Part shown: in pieces, positions 57,082 to 64,000 of the stretch
Layout of the letters: each line of letters starts with the position of its first letter
Position numbering within the stretch: the stretch's first letter is position 1
Assembly (NCBI GenBank): GCA_039928925.1
Contig: JBDSSF010000004.1
Location: 1 to 64,000, forward strand
Origin: Candidatus Saccharimonadales bacterium
GTDB taxonomy: Bacteria > Patescibacteriota > Saccharimonadia > Saccharimonadales > Saccharimonadaceae
Reading direction: 5' to 3'
DNA: 64,000 nucleotides
Made by a program: the position numbers and the translations under genes
The notes under the pieces: model-generated
What the model saw: only the letters and a program-made list of their open reading frames with translations
Told to the model about the DNA's origin: nothing
The model's database searches: none

Positions 57082-59040
57082 TTACTCATCTCGAATATCG
57101 CGTATCGGTGGGCGCCGTGCATTTCTAATAAGTGGCTGAATACTGGCCACTATGCCGATTATAAATATTGAACCAATGGTAACCGGTAGAAGCGGTGATC
57201 CGAGGTTGAAAAGGCTGAACATTGGAGCGCCATCAACAATACCAAAGGAAGTCACGGCAATATCTGTCAGTTTTTGAGCGTACACATAATTGACGGCGAG
57301 CGCGGCTACAATGCCTAAAACCGTCGAAACCACAGCAATCCTTAGAGCTACCAGCAAGATGTACATGAAGTAAACAGCAGTCACATCACTGCGTTTTGCC
57401 CCCATTGCTCGGTACACTGCCGTCTCTTTACGGTTCTCTGCCATGATGCGTGATACCGTAAACCAGATGATTATCGCCGCCATTGCTAGGGCAACCGGGA
57501 AGGCAATCGCTGCGATTCGGGTAAATAGTTTGCTGACCTCATCTAAAATCAGGTAGTTTGAGCCATAAGGGCTGGCGAAAAATCTCTTGTCACAATTTGA
57601 TGCGGATACTGAACACGTTTCATTAGTTAAGAATGTCCGTGCGTTATTGACAGTAGTAAATTCAAGAACATGTGAGACAAAATCATCACTACTGTCTTGC
57701 GGCAATGCTGCGCTTTTGTCCTGTATATCGTCAATTTTCAACGATGTCGGCAATGCACTGTACATTTGAATCGGGATATCAAGCGTCGATGAGTAATTAT
57801 CTTTCGACACGAGTAGGCTCTTAACATACTCATCAATACCCTTTGTGTAGTCGACATATGACTGGGCATATTTGATGCCAACAATCTGGAATGTAATCAG
57901 GCGATGCTGTGGCGCTATGTATGTACCAAGTTTTTTCTGATTAGTTTGAGTATTACGGTCAGCCTGTTTTTCACCAATAGTGCGTGTATCCTGTTTGATA
58001 ACAACATCACCACAGGCTGTCGTTGGATAATCATAAATAAGGCTTGGTTTTATGTAACTTGCATTGCTTTTGTTATTTTCCATGTCAGCATAGTCACTTT
58101 GAATTTTTTGAAGTAGTGCTTGCTCCGTAGAGTTACGATGGCAAACTTGATAGGTCTGGCCATTCAATTTTGTCTGTATGGACTTCAACCATGAACGCTT
58201 ATCACTAGCAGTATCAGGTTCTTTGCCGATACCAACCTTTGTACCAAACATCGAAGCAGCTTCCTGGGCGGAAACGACCACCGGTATGCCCTTTAAGGTT
58301 GTTGTATTCGATGTGAGTACATAGCGACTAAGCAGATTTTGGTCCGTGAAAGCGTAATAACCATTGTGGATAGCATTGATATAATAGCCATAGGGTGTTG
58401 AATCTCCAGATTTTTGATCCGAATCGCCAAAATTTTCTTTGCCATTTTGTACAAGGCGAAGATCAGGTAGTGACGCAAGGAGAGCTGTCTTATCAACAAT
58501 GTAGTAGCCGCTTGCTCCATACTTGCTCCCCGCTTTTTTTAGGTCGCTAAATTTGTTAGTAGCTGTTTTTGCATATGCATCAAATTTCTGAGCGTTAAGT
58601 GCCGTGATGACTGGCGATGAGAAATTGATCCTAACTCGCTGTTCCTCTGGAAGCGTCTTTGACGCTGTAGCATCAGGAGTAAGGGCTGAGATTTCGATCG
58701 ATGCGTCATATGTGAGGCCAAGCGACTTGTATTTATCACGTAGGGTCTGATAATACTGTTGCTCGAACTCTTTTATTTCACGAATATTTTCCAGACTTGG
58801 TGGGTTTGAATAGTTTACGTCTGTAAATGGTATATTTGGAGAAACATTGACAAGATAGCGGTCATTGCCAGCCCTTTTTACAAATTCAGAAGCACTTTTT
58901 TCTGCACCAGTAAAGACGATGACTACTGTAATAAGTGCAGCAAATAGAAGACTGGCGACAATAATGGAGGTAATTAGTACTGCACGTTTGGAGCGGAGTT
59001 TTGTTTGGGCGAGCTTCAATGAATATGATGGTCGAATCAT
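57082..59040 (-). CDS. MacB/FtsX-type ABC transporter permease
   Basis: 652 aa. A first membrane helix (~20-45) precedes a very large extracytoplasmic domain (~50-500) and three C-terminal helices (~510-535, ~560-590, ~620-640) with the FtsX-domain pattern ETAVYRAMGAKRSDVTAVYFM (split around ~540-560). This is the type VII ABC topology used for mechanotransmission or lipoprotein/peptide handling. The periplasmic part is bigger than in MacB and rich in Ser/Asp/Tyr. It overlaps the ATPase gene by 4 bp. Confidence 0.87.
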   Translation of the reverse strand: MIRPSYSLKLAQTKLRSKRAVLITSIIVASLLFAALITVVIVFTGAEKSASEFVKRAGNDRYLVNVSPNIPFTDVNYSNPPSLENIREIKEFEQQYYQTLRDKYKSLGLTYDASIEISALTPDATASKTLPEEQRVRINFSSPVITALNAQKFDAYAKTATNKFSDLKKAGSKYGASGYYIVDKTALLASLPDLRLVQNGKENFGDSDQKSGDSTPYGYYINAIHNGYYAFTDQNLLSRYVLTSNTTTLKGIPVVVSAQEAASMFGTKVGIGKEPDTASDKRSWLKSIQTKLNGQTYQVCHRNSTEQALLQKIQSDYADMENNKSNASYIKPSLIYDYPTTACGDVVIKQDTRTIGEKQADRNTQTNQKKLGTYIAPQHRLITFQIVGIKYAQSYVDYTKGIDEYVKSLLVSKDNYSSTLDIPIQMYSALPTSLKIDDIQDKSAALPQDSSDDFVSHVLEFTTVNNARTFLTNETCSVSASNCDKRFFASPYGSNYLILDEVSKLFTRIAAIAFPVALAMAAIIIWFTVSRIMAENRKETAVYRAMGAKRSDVTAVYFMYILLVALRIAVVSTVLGIVAALAVNYVYAQKLTDIAVTSFGIVDGAPMFSLFNLGSPLLPVTIGSIFIIGIVASIQPLIRNARRPPIRDIRDE

Positions 59041-59873
59041 ACAATAGTCCCATCCCTGAGCTCAATTACTCGATCAGCCTGACGAGCGATACTTGCGTCG
59101 TGCGTCACAACGATGATGGTCGTGCCAAGGCTATCACGAATACTACGAAACAACTCAATAATAGAATTACCATTGGCAGAATCAAGATTACCAGTAGGCT
59201 CGTCTGCCAAAATAATACGAGGGTTATTGATAAGCGCGCGTGCAATAGCAGCACGTTGAATCTGGCCACCCGAGAGTTCTTTTGGGAAATGATTAGCGCG
59301 TTCGGATAATCCAACCTGTTCTAGGAGAAGCTTTACCTTGCTGTTGATATCTTTCTTATTTTTATTCGTGAACATGGCAGGAACTGCAAGATTATCTTTT
59401 AAGCGCAAGAACGGCTGTAAGTAAAACGACTGAAAGATAAAACCTATAGCCTTCTGCCGCAGCTCACTGAGTGCGTTATCGCCAAGATTAGTTGTTTCTT
59501 TTGATTCAACTCTCACGATTCCGTGTGAAGGTTTTTCTAAGCAGCCAATTATTTGCAAAAGTGTACTTTTACCACTTCCACTAGAACCTGTAATAGCAAC
59601 AAATTCGCCTTTGCCTATCGAAAAAGTGACATCCTTGAGTGCATCAACAGTATTTCTTCCAAGTTTGTATCGTTTTGAAACACCCTGAACTGAAATGATT
59701 TCTTCTAAGACTGAGCTATTGGACACACCATTATTATGACTAACTCTCTTTTGCCGTTGAGCTGCGTATATAAAAAGTGCCGAACTAGCCTCAGAAGCGT
59801 CACCACTAAACAGTGAGAGAAACTCTTCTATTTTATTGTCTTGAATATTTGTCATGCTCTTTGCGTGCTTCAT
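59037..59873 (-). CDS. ABC transporter ATP-binding protein (MacB/LolD-type)
   Basis: 278 aa. Walker A GSSGSGKST (~96-104), Q-loop FQSFYLQPFLRL, signature LSGGQIQRAAIARAL (~199) and Walker B RIILADEPTGNLDSANG. An unusual ~60-residue N-terminal extension (low-complexity, polar) precedes the ABC core. TGC-TATAAT lies ~20 nt before ATG 59873; an internal ATG six codons on is an alternative. Drives the large permease downstream. Confidence 0.9.
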   Translation of the reverse strand: MKHAKSMTNIQDNKIEEFLSLFSGDASEASSALFIYAAQRQKRVSHNNGVSNSSVLEEIISVQGVSKRYKLGRNTVDALKDVTFSIGKGEFVAITGSSGSGKSTLLQIIGCLEKPSHGIVRVESKETTNLGDNALSELRQKAIGFIFQSFYLQPFLRLKDNLAVPAMFTNKNKKDINSKVKLLLEQVGLSERANHFPKELSGGQIQRAAIARALINNPRIILADEPTGNLDSANGNSIIELFRSIRDSLGTTIIVVTHDASIARQADRVIELRDGTIV

Positions 59874-59957
59874 AGCTAAACGTTCTTATGGCTATTATAG
59901 CAGACGGATATATAGCCTAAGTCGATATGCTGTCCGTAATACCAACTATTAACATCG

Positions 59958-59993
59958 TATAATTTGGGATGTCTGGAGAAAATCTTCAGACAT
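59958..59993 (+). promoter_or_regulatory. -10 box and leader hairpin of the 60.0-kb gene
   Basis: TATAAT (59958-59963); then ATGTCTG (59969-59975) pairs with CAGACAT (59987-59993). GAAAGGG (60002-60008) is the ribosome binding site. Confidence 0.55.
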
Positions 59994-60014
59994 TCTTAGT
60001 AGAAAGGGCTCGTC

Positions 60015-60365
60015 ATGAGTCTTAAGAAAAGGTTTGCAACTGGCCTTTCGGTCACTGCACTCGTGATTAGTGGACTGTTCCTGGCACCTGCTGCCGCGAA
60101 CGCCACACTCAATCCACACCAGCTCGACCAAGGAGACTTCACGGCCTCCTGCATGGCACAGTACGGACAAGCTGGTTGGGCAGCCAAGCTGAAAGGTAAC
60201 ACGCCCTACAACGCCTACAGCTGGAAGTGCGTCTACAACAACTCCACGAACAGCGCTTCGTGGAGAAGCGTCGATGTCAACTCCTACTGCCAGGCGCACT
60301 GGAGCGTTTACGCTGCTACGCGCAGCTCGAGCGACCCCAACTCCTGGTACTGCCAGGGCTACTAG
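60015..60365 (+). CDS. Secreted two-repeat Cys/Trp protein, GC-rich gene
   Basis: 116 aa with a clear signal peptide (basic ~1-6, hydrophobic ~9-25, likely cleavage after ANA ~30). The mature 86 aa consist of two copies of one motif: D-x3-(S/Y)-C ... (S/N)-(Y/S)-W-x-C, with Cys 46/72 and 92/113, suggesting one disulfide per repeat. Small secreted proteins with such W-x-C repeats are familiar from actinobacteria, but I cannot name the family. Gene is strongly GC-rich against its AT-rich neighbours, has a leader hairpin, a good SD and its own terminator. Likely acts outside the cell. Confidence 0.75.
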   Translation: MSLKKRFATGLSVTALVISGLFLAPAAANATLNPHQLDQGDFTASCMAQYGQAGWAAKLKGNTPYNAYSWKCVYNNSTNSASWRSVDVNSYCQAHWSVYAATRSSSDPNSWYCQGY

Positions 60366-60369
60366 GAAT

Positions 60370-60403
60370 AACCCCCGGTTCTCTTCGTGAGGGCAGGGGG
60401 ATT
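60370..60403 (+). terminator. Terminator of the secreted-protein gene
   Basis: CCCCC (60372-60376) pairs with GGGGG (60396-60400); ATTT follows. Confidence 0.6.
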
Positions 60404-60450
60404 TCCATATCTAAGCCTCTCCATCTAGCTAATCTCAATAATTTTGATGT

Positions 60451-60490
60451 AAAAAAAGAAAGCTCGTGTTTTCTCGTAAGAAGCATGAGC
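60451..60490 (-). terminator. Minus-strand terminator
   Basis: On the minus strand GCTCATG-N15-CACGAGC (one G-T pair) then TTTCTTTTTTT. No minus-strand gene is known upstream in this gap, so it implies an unrecognised transcript or read-through from 60916. Confidence 0.65.
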
Positions 60491-60653
60491 CTTCCGAGTT
60501 GATTATACCAGATGCTATCTAGTGAGCAGGTTATCTATAATATGATCCACCATTTCAACCACAGTTGCGTCTAAAGGATATGGAGCCTGAACTGTCGTGA
60601 ATATTCCGGTTGATAAATCAGAATAGATTAGTTGCAATCATAACGGTGAGCGT

Positions 60654-60816
60654 GGCTTTGGTTCACTGAAGTTCGAGGGGTAGAAGATCTTATGGAAGAT
60701 CGACTACCGTGACCAAGATCTTAAGTAATAGCGTGATCCGCTCGACAAAGCGTGCGGCCGGGCACTAATGGTGGTGTTGAGGAGTATTTGGCTTCTCTGT
60801 CCTGAGTAGGACGAAA
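60654..60816. ncRNA. Candidate structured RNA, strand uncertain
   Basis: Nested pairing: TTTGGT(t)CAC (60657-60666) with GTGACCAA (60709-60716); inside, GGTAG-aa-GATCTT-atgg-AAGATC-ga-CTACC (60679-60708). Further hairpins GAGGAG/CTTCTC (60779-60784, 60792-60797) and GTCCT-gagt-AGGAC (60799-60812). Terminators exist on both sides, so either strand could be transcribed. No known RNA family signature is visible; a decayed GC-rich gene is the alternative. Confidence 0.4.
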
Positions 60817-60870
60817 AACTGCTCACAAATATAACCTACTATGAAAAATCAACTGGAACACTATATAAAA

Positions 60871-60903
60871 ATCATGTCTATAATGGCGTGATTTCTTTTA
60901 TTT
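60871..60903. terminator. Bidirectional terminator
   Basis: AAATCATG-N10-CGTGATTT (one G-T pair), T-rich on the plus side and TTATAT on the minus side; ends the pseudouridine synthase gene. Confidence 0.6.
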
Positions 60904-60915
60904 TAGTTATATCAC

Positions 60916-61614
60916 CTAGCGCATATCAACGGTTTCGTACTCACCTATCTTCATATCACCAAGTGAATAACTACCAAAATTAGTCCTGTGGAGTTTCACA
61001 ACATCATAGCCAAGGCTACCAAATGTGCGGCGAATTTGACGATTGCGACCTTCATGCATTGTCACGCGCCATCGCTTACTATCTCCCTCTATCATACGTT
61101 CAAGAGACAGCTTACTCGGTCCGTCTTCTAGTGTTACCCCATAATCACTGATCATTTGTTGGTGAAGCGCAGCAAGCGCAGGATCAATCTCGCACTCATA
61201 GACTTTTGTCTTTATGAATTTAGGATGAGTCATTTGATACGCAAAGTCACCATCGTTTGTTAACAGAATTAGACCTGAGCTTTTTCGGTCGAGGCGACCA
61301 ACTGGCTTTAGAGTACGGTACTCATCAGGTAGAATATCGTAAATGGTTGGACTATCTCCCTGCTGCCGGCGAGAACATACATAGTTAATAGGTTTATTAA
61401 AGGCAATGTACTGAAATTTAGTATTTTTGCCAAGAAGTTTATGGTCCACAAAGATGTTATCGTCATCTTTAAAACGCGCACCAAGCGTTGCCATGACATC
61501 CCCTATGTGTACGTGTCCATCATCAATAAGGTTATCTGCTTCACGTCGAGAAATTCCTAATTCGAGAGCGAGGTGTTTATTAAGTCTATTTGTTGCAGGG
61601 TTATCTTGATTCAT
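60916..61614 (-). CDS. RsuA/RluB-type pseudouridine synthase
   Basis: Isomerises a uridine in rRNA. An S4 RNA-binding domain (~8-60: LNKHLALELGISRREADNLI) is followed by the catalytic domain with YIAFNKPINYVCS, catalytic Asp ~109 in GRLDRKSSGLILLTNDGD (split ~106-123) and the late MHEGRNRQIRRTFGSLG. 232 aa. TATACT (61624-61629, minus) lies 9 nt before the ATG. RluB, RluE/F or RsuA cannot be told apart here. Confidence 0.92.
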   Translation of the reverse strand: MNQDNPATNRLNKHLALELGISRREADNLIDDGHVHIGDVMATLGARFKDDDNIFVDHKLLGKNTKFQYIAFNKPINYVCSRRQQGDSPTIYDILPDEYRTLKPVGRLDRKSSGLILLTNDGDFAYQMTHPKFIKTKVYECEIDPALAALHQQMISDYGVTLEDGPSKLSLERMIEGDSKRWRVTMHEGRNRQIRRTFGSLGYDVVKLHRTNFGSYSLGDMKIGEYETVDMR

Positions 61615-61623
61615 ATCCCTACA

Positions 61624-61629
61624 AGTATA
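61624..61629 (-). promoter_or_regulatory. -10 box of the pseudouridine synthase gene
   Basis: TATACT on the minus strand, 9 nt from ATG 61614. Confidence 0.45.
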
Positions 61630-61632
61630 GCA

Positions 61633-62613
61633 TTATTGCTGAGGTGGCTGAGCACCGAAAGGACTTGGGATAGTAGGTGGAGTCGGACGAGGGGTTTCCT
61701 CGAACTGTATACCTGGTAATTGAGGCGTTTGCGCTACTGCTGCTGGAGCAGCGGATACAGGCTGAGGAGAAGGCTGTTGCTGGACTGGTTGTTGCATCTG
61801 AGGTGGTGCTACTGGTGTTGGTTGACTCACTGGTGAGAAAGTTGGCGCAGGTGCTGGAGCTGCAGCAACTGGTTGTGGAGTAGGTGTAGCATTATTAAGT
61901 TCCTGTGAAATGAGGGCAGCCATATCCTGAACAGCAACGTCTGGAGTGATAGGATGGATGACTCTTTCACCAAGATTAGCAGGCCTCGCAGTTGAAAATG
62001 GAGCAGTTGGCTGAGGTAAACTATTTACGACGGGTGTTGGTTGACTCACTGGTGAGAAAGTTGGCGCAGGTGCTGGAGCTGCAGCAACTGGTTGTGGAGT
62101 TGGCGCAGGTGCAAATTGCTGTACAGGCTGAGGTGAAACTGGCGCAGGCTGTGGGGCTTGGGTAGTTGCTGGAGCAGGTGCGGGACGCATAGCAGTTGGA
62201 GCTGGCGCAGCACCAAATGCTTGAGCCGAAGGATGGCTTATTGGTGCATCACCGAGTACATCATGAACAGTACGAACAACATCCTCTATACCAACTTGGG
62301 ATTTTACAAGGTATCTATCTGCACCGAGTGCTTCACCTCGTGCTCGTTGATCTTCGGAGCTAAGAGCAGTCATCATAATAACTTTGATATCTTTTGTTTC
62401 AGTTGTTGAACGAAGGATATCCAGCATATCGAAGCCGCTAATTTTCGGCATCATAACATCGCTAACAATTAATTGTGGTCGTTCTTTTATCGCCATTGCA
62501 AGTGCTGCTTCACCGTCACCGGCTGATACGATGTCATAACCCTCTGCGAGGAGTCGAACACCATATATCTCGCGCAGACTCTTGTCATCTTCTACCAGGA
62601 GTATTTTGGTCAT
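61633..62613 (-). CDS. Response regulator with long Pro/Ala/Gln-rich tail
   Basis: Receiver domain (~1-120; EDD ~8-10, phospho-Asp ~52 in LIVSDVMMPK, Thr in MTALS, Lys in YLVKSQ) fused to a ~200-residue low-complexity tail of Pro, Ala, Gln, Val and Thr. No DNA-binding output. The tail holds an exact internal repeat (PQPVAAAPAPAPTFSPVSQP twice). I chose ATG 62613 (MTKILLVEDD) because a minus-strand TACAAT lies 10 nt upstream with AGAGGA between; the frame is open 8 codons further. Partner of the kinase encoded 51 bp upstream. Confidence 0.88.
   Translation of the reverse strand: MTKILLVEDDKSLREIYGVRLLAEGYDIVSAGDGEAALAMAIKERPQLIVSDVMMPKISGFDMLDILRSTTETKDIKVIMMTALSSEDQRARGEALGADRYLVKSQVGIEDVVRTVHDVLGDAPISHPSAQAFGAAPAPTAMRPAPAPATTQAPQPAPVSPQPVQQFAPAPTPQPVAAAPAPAPTFSPVSQPTPVVNSLPQPTAPFSTARPANLGERVIHPITPDVAVQDMAALISQELNNATPTPQPVAAAPAPAPTFSPVSQPTPVAPPQMQQPVQQQPSPQPVSAAPAAVAQTPQLPGIQFEETPRPTPPTIPSPFGAQPPQQ
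61814..61881 (-). repeat. 68-bp perfect direct repeat, copy 1
   Basis: Identical to 62033-62100, 219 bp apart, both within the tail-coding region of the response regulator and in the same frame. Confidence 0.85.
62033..62100 (-). repeat. 68-bp perfect direct repeat, copy 2
   Basis: Identical to 61814-61881. Confidence 0.85.
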
Positions 62614-62623
62614 ATTATCCTCT

Positions 62624-62629
62624 ATTGTA
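62624..62629 (-). promoter_or_regulatory. -10 box of the tailed response regulator gene
   Basis: TACAAT on the minus strand, 10 nt from ATG 62613. Confidence 0.45.
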
Positions 62630-62664
62630 CTAGGCACTTGTTAAAATTACTATAGCTCTTACGT

Positions 62665-64000
62665 TTAATTAGGTGGATTGTTCCCATTTCGTACAGGAAT
62701 ACTTATACCACTTGTTCTAGCGGCCTGTTGATACTGTTCAGGATGTTGCTCGATACTGTTAATTGAGATATTAGGCCTAGTGTATATAACTTGCTGCGGC
62801 TCAGGCTGTTGGACTGGTGCTGGAGCAATTTGCTGAGGGTATTGAACAGGAGGTACGGCTATTTGGACGGGCGTAACCATAGGCACTGGTTGTGGTGCGA
62901 CTGGAGGTGCTACCTGTTCAGGCTCAGCGTGTACTGGAGCAGCGATAGGCTGAGCTATCGATGCTTGTCGTGCTGCTTCTGCATTCTCGGCCATCTCTCT
63001 CGCTTTTTCTGTCGCAGCTTCATCAGCTAGCCGTGCAGCCTCAACATTATCTAGACGAGGTAGTTCAAGATAGAACGTACTCCCCTTCTTATATTCGCTC
63101 TCTAGCCATATACGACCGTTCATGGCCTCTGCAAGCCGTCGACATAAATAGAGTCCTAGACCTGTACCGCCAATTTCACGAGTATCACTGTTGTCGACAC
63201 GATAGAACTTTTGGAATAAATGAGAAATATCTTCTTTTGGTATACCAATTCCACTGTCGGCGACACTTACGGTAACATGTTCAGCATCGCCACTCACATC
63301 GACAATTACTTCTCCGACGAGTGTATATTTAATCGCGTTTTCTAAAAGATTAGCAATTACTTCACGAAGATGATCGTTGTCGACGTATGTATAAAATACA
63401 GGGTTAAGGCGACGCTCTGTTGTCTTAAGTCCAGCCGCTGCAAATGGTTTGTATGTAACAGTTAGCCCTTTTTCATCTGCTTTAGGGCGAAGTCCTTCAA
63501 TAATGTCGCCAGTAAACGTAACAAGATCAACAACCTTCGGATTATTCGCTAGTCGTCCATCATCTGCTTTTGTGACATCCAATAAGTCCTGGAACAATCT
63601 TCCAAGGTGCTGGGCTGATTCATGGGCTTTTGTGATGAAGTCACGTGCTTTAGCATCTATTGTTGCTGTCGCAGGATTGAGAGTGAGGCCTAAATAACCT
63701 TCTATAGATGCGACTGGTGTGCGCATTTCATGGCTAGCTGTACTGATAAACTCTGCCTGCTCACGCTCTTCGGCTTTTTCTTTAGTAATATCACGAAACA
63801 CAATAATAACACCCGAGCCTATTGATCCAGCAGGAGAAACGACAATAGAAACAAGTAATTTTTTATCAGAATGAGTTAACAGGGATAATTCATTTGTACT
63901 AATTTGTTGATTTGTATTAAGAGCTTGAAGGATTGGGTCATTCCCCGGATCAAGGGTTTTATCTTTACTGTCAGTAAGCCGCATGACAGACTGGTAATTT
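62665..64000 (-). CDS. Sensor histidine kinase with Pro/Gln-rich tail (N-terminus outside window)
   Basis: The frame is open to the right edge (N-Y-Q-S-V precede the Met at 63984), so the sensor part is missing. Visible are the end of a PAS domain (VSIVVSPAGSIGSGVIIVFRDIT), a phosphoacceptor helix with His in STASHEMRTPVASIEGYL, and a HATPase domain (NLLENAIKYT, VADSGIGIPKE, GGTGLGLYLCRRLAEAMNG). After an Ala/Glu-rich helix comes a ~100-residue tail rich in Pro, Gln, Val and Ala. It probably pairs with the downstream tailed response regulator, whose tail has a similar composition. Confidence 0.9.
   Translation of the reverse strand, partial: NYQSVMRLTDSKDKTLDPGNDPILQALNTNQQISTNELSLLTHSDKKLLVSIVVSPAGSIGSGVIIVFRDITKEKAEEREQAEFISTASHEMRTPVASIEGYLGLTLNPATATIDAKARDFITKAHESAQHLGRLFQDLLDVTKADDGRLANNPKVVDLVTFTGDIIEGLRPKADEKGLTVTYKPFAAAGLKTTERRLNPVFYTYVDNDHLREVIANLLENAIKYTLVGEVIVDVSGDAEHVTVSVADSGIGIPKEDISHLFQKFYRVDNSDTREIGGTGLGLYLCRRLAEAMNGRIWLESEYKKGSTFYLELPRLDNVEAARLADEAATEKAREMAENAEAARQASIAQPIAAPVHAEPEQVAPPVAPQPVPMVTPVQIAVPPVQYPQQIAPAPVQQPEPQQVIYTRPNISINSIEQHPEQYQQAARTSGISIPVRNGNNPPN

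Larger units (their letters stand above)
60366..60915. other. 550-bp gap with structured segments
   Basis: No credible ORF. It contains a plus terminator, a minus-strand terminator (60451-60490), an AT-rich middle, a GC-richer structured segment (60654-60816) and a bidirectional terminator near 60870-60903. Confidence 0.55.

Noticed and set aside
60799-60816. Hammerhead ribozyme or 23S rRNA fragment (CTGAGTAGG...GAAA)
   Set aside because: The CTGATGA core is not matched and the stems are wrong; the 23S-like match is only about 7 bases.
1-64000. tRNA or rRNA genes
   Set aside because: I scanned for T-loop (GGTTCRANYCC) and conserved rRNA stretches by eye and found none; a covariance scan could still find one.
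1-64000. Alternative genetic code (UGA = Gly)
   Set aside because: Several genes end in TGA at family-typical lengths, and RF2 with SPF and GGQ is present.

Overview
This window looks like a chromosomal segment of a Candidate Phyla Radiation bacterium, most likely Candidatus Saccharibacteria (TM7). The reasons are an AT-rich chromosome with very short intergenic gaps, a compact division and cell-wall (dcw) cluster, a MurD-MurL pair in place of a visible glutamate racemase, almost no biosynthetic genes, an orphan VirD4/TraD-like ATPase, and many genes whose -10 box lies only 6-11 nt before the start codon, as in leaderless mRNAs. TGA is used as a stop and an intact RF2 gene is present, so the SR1/Gracilibacteria code (UGA = Gly) does not apply. 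The phylum assignment is an inference from content. No rRNA, tRNA, CRISPR array or insertion sequence was recognised.

Layout. 0-12.7 kb: the 3' part of secA, an M16 peptidase, murD, murL, prfB, a GC-rich lone Clp N-domain gene, ftsE-ftsX with a secreted coiled-coil/CHAP hydrolase, an S41 protease and a receiver protein. 12.7-31.7 kb: housekeeping genes (rpmA, an RNA methyltransferase, xseAB, recO, glyS, rnhA), two CYTH genes, a small kinase/receiver pair, a DUF4868/KwaB-like protein, a Pif1-like helicase, a GH1 glycosidase and a YvcK/CofD-like protein. 31.7-40.2 kb: mraZ (with a MraZ-box array), rsmH, a 21-codon ORF, ftsL-like, ftsI, mraY, ftsW, murG, ftsQ. 40.2-40.9 kb: a gene-free AT-rich segment where rightward and leftward transcription converge, with iteron-like repeats, a DnaA box and long inverted repeats. 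40.9-47.3 kb: the ATPase, a sigma-region-4/HARE-HTH fusion and topA, all leftward. 47.4-64 kb: mixed strands. Here sit GC-rich secreted or membrane genes, two structured non-coding RNA candidates, metal and anion transporters, pth, der, a MacB-like ABC transporter, a pseudouridine synthase, and a receiver/kinase pair in which both partners carry long Pro/Ala/Gln-rich tails.

How the genes fit together. Most core genes serve envelope growth: MurD and MurL would make the D-Glu-containing stem peptide by an epimerase route, MraY and MurG make lipid II, FtsW and FtsI polymerise it, and FtsEX with the CHAP protein would cleave it at division. The accessory GC-rich genes (7.3, 47.5, 48.2, 48.9, 54.3 and 60.0 kb) differ from their neighbours in base composition, are single-gene units with their own hairpins, and mostly encode exported proteins. 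Transfer from an actinobacterial host, followed by use at the cell surface, is the simplest inference but is untested.
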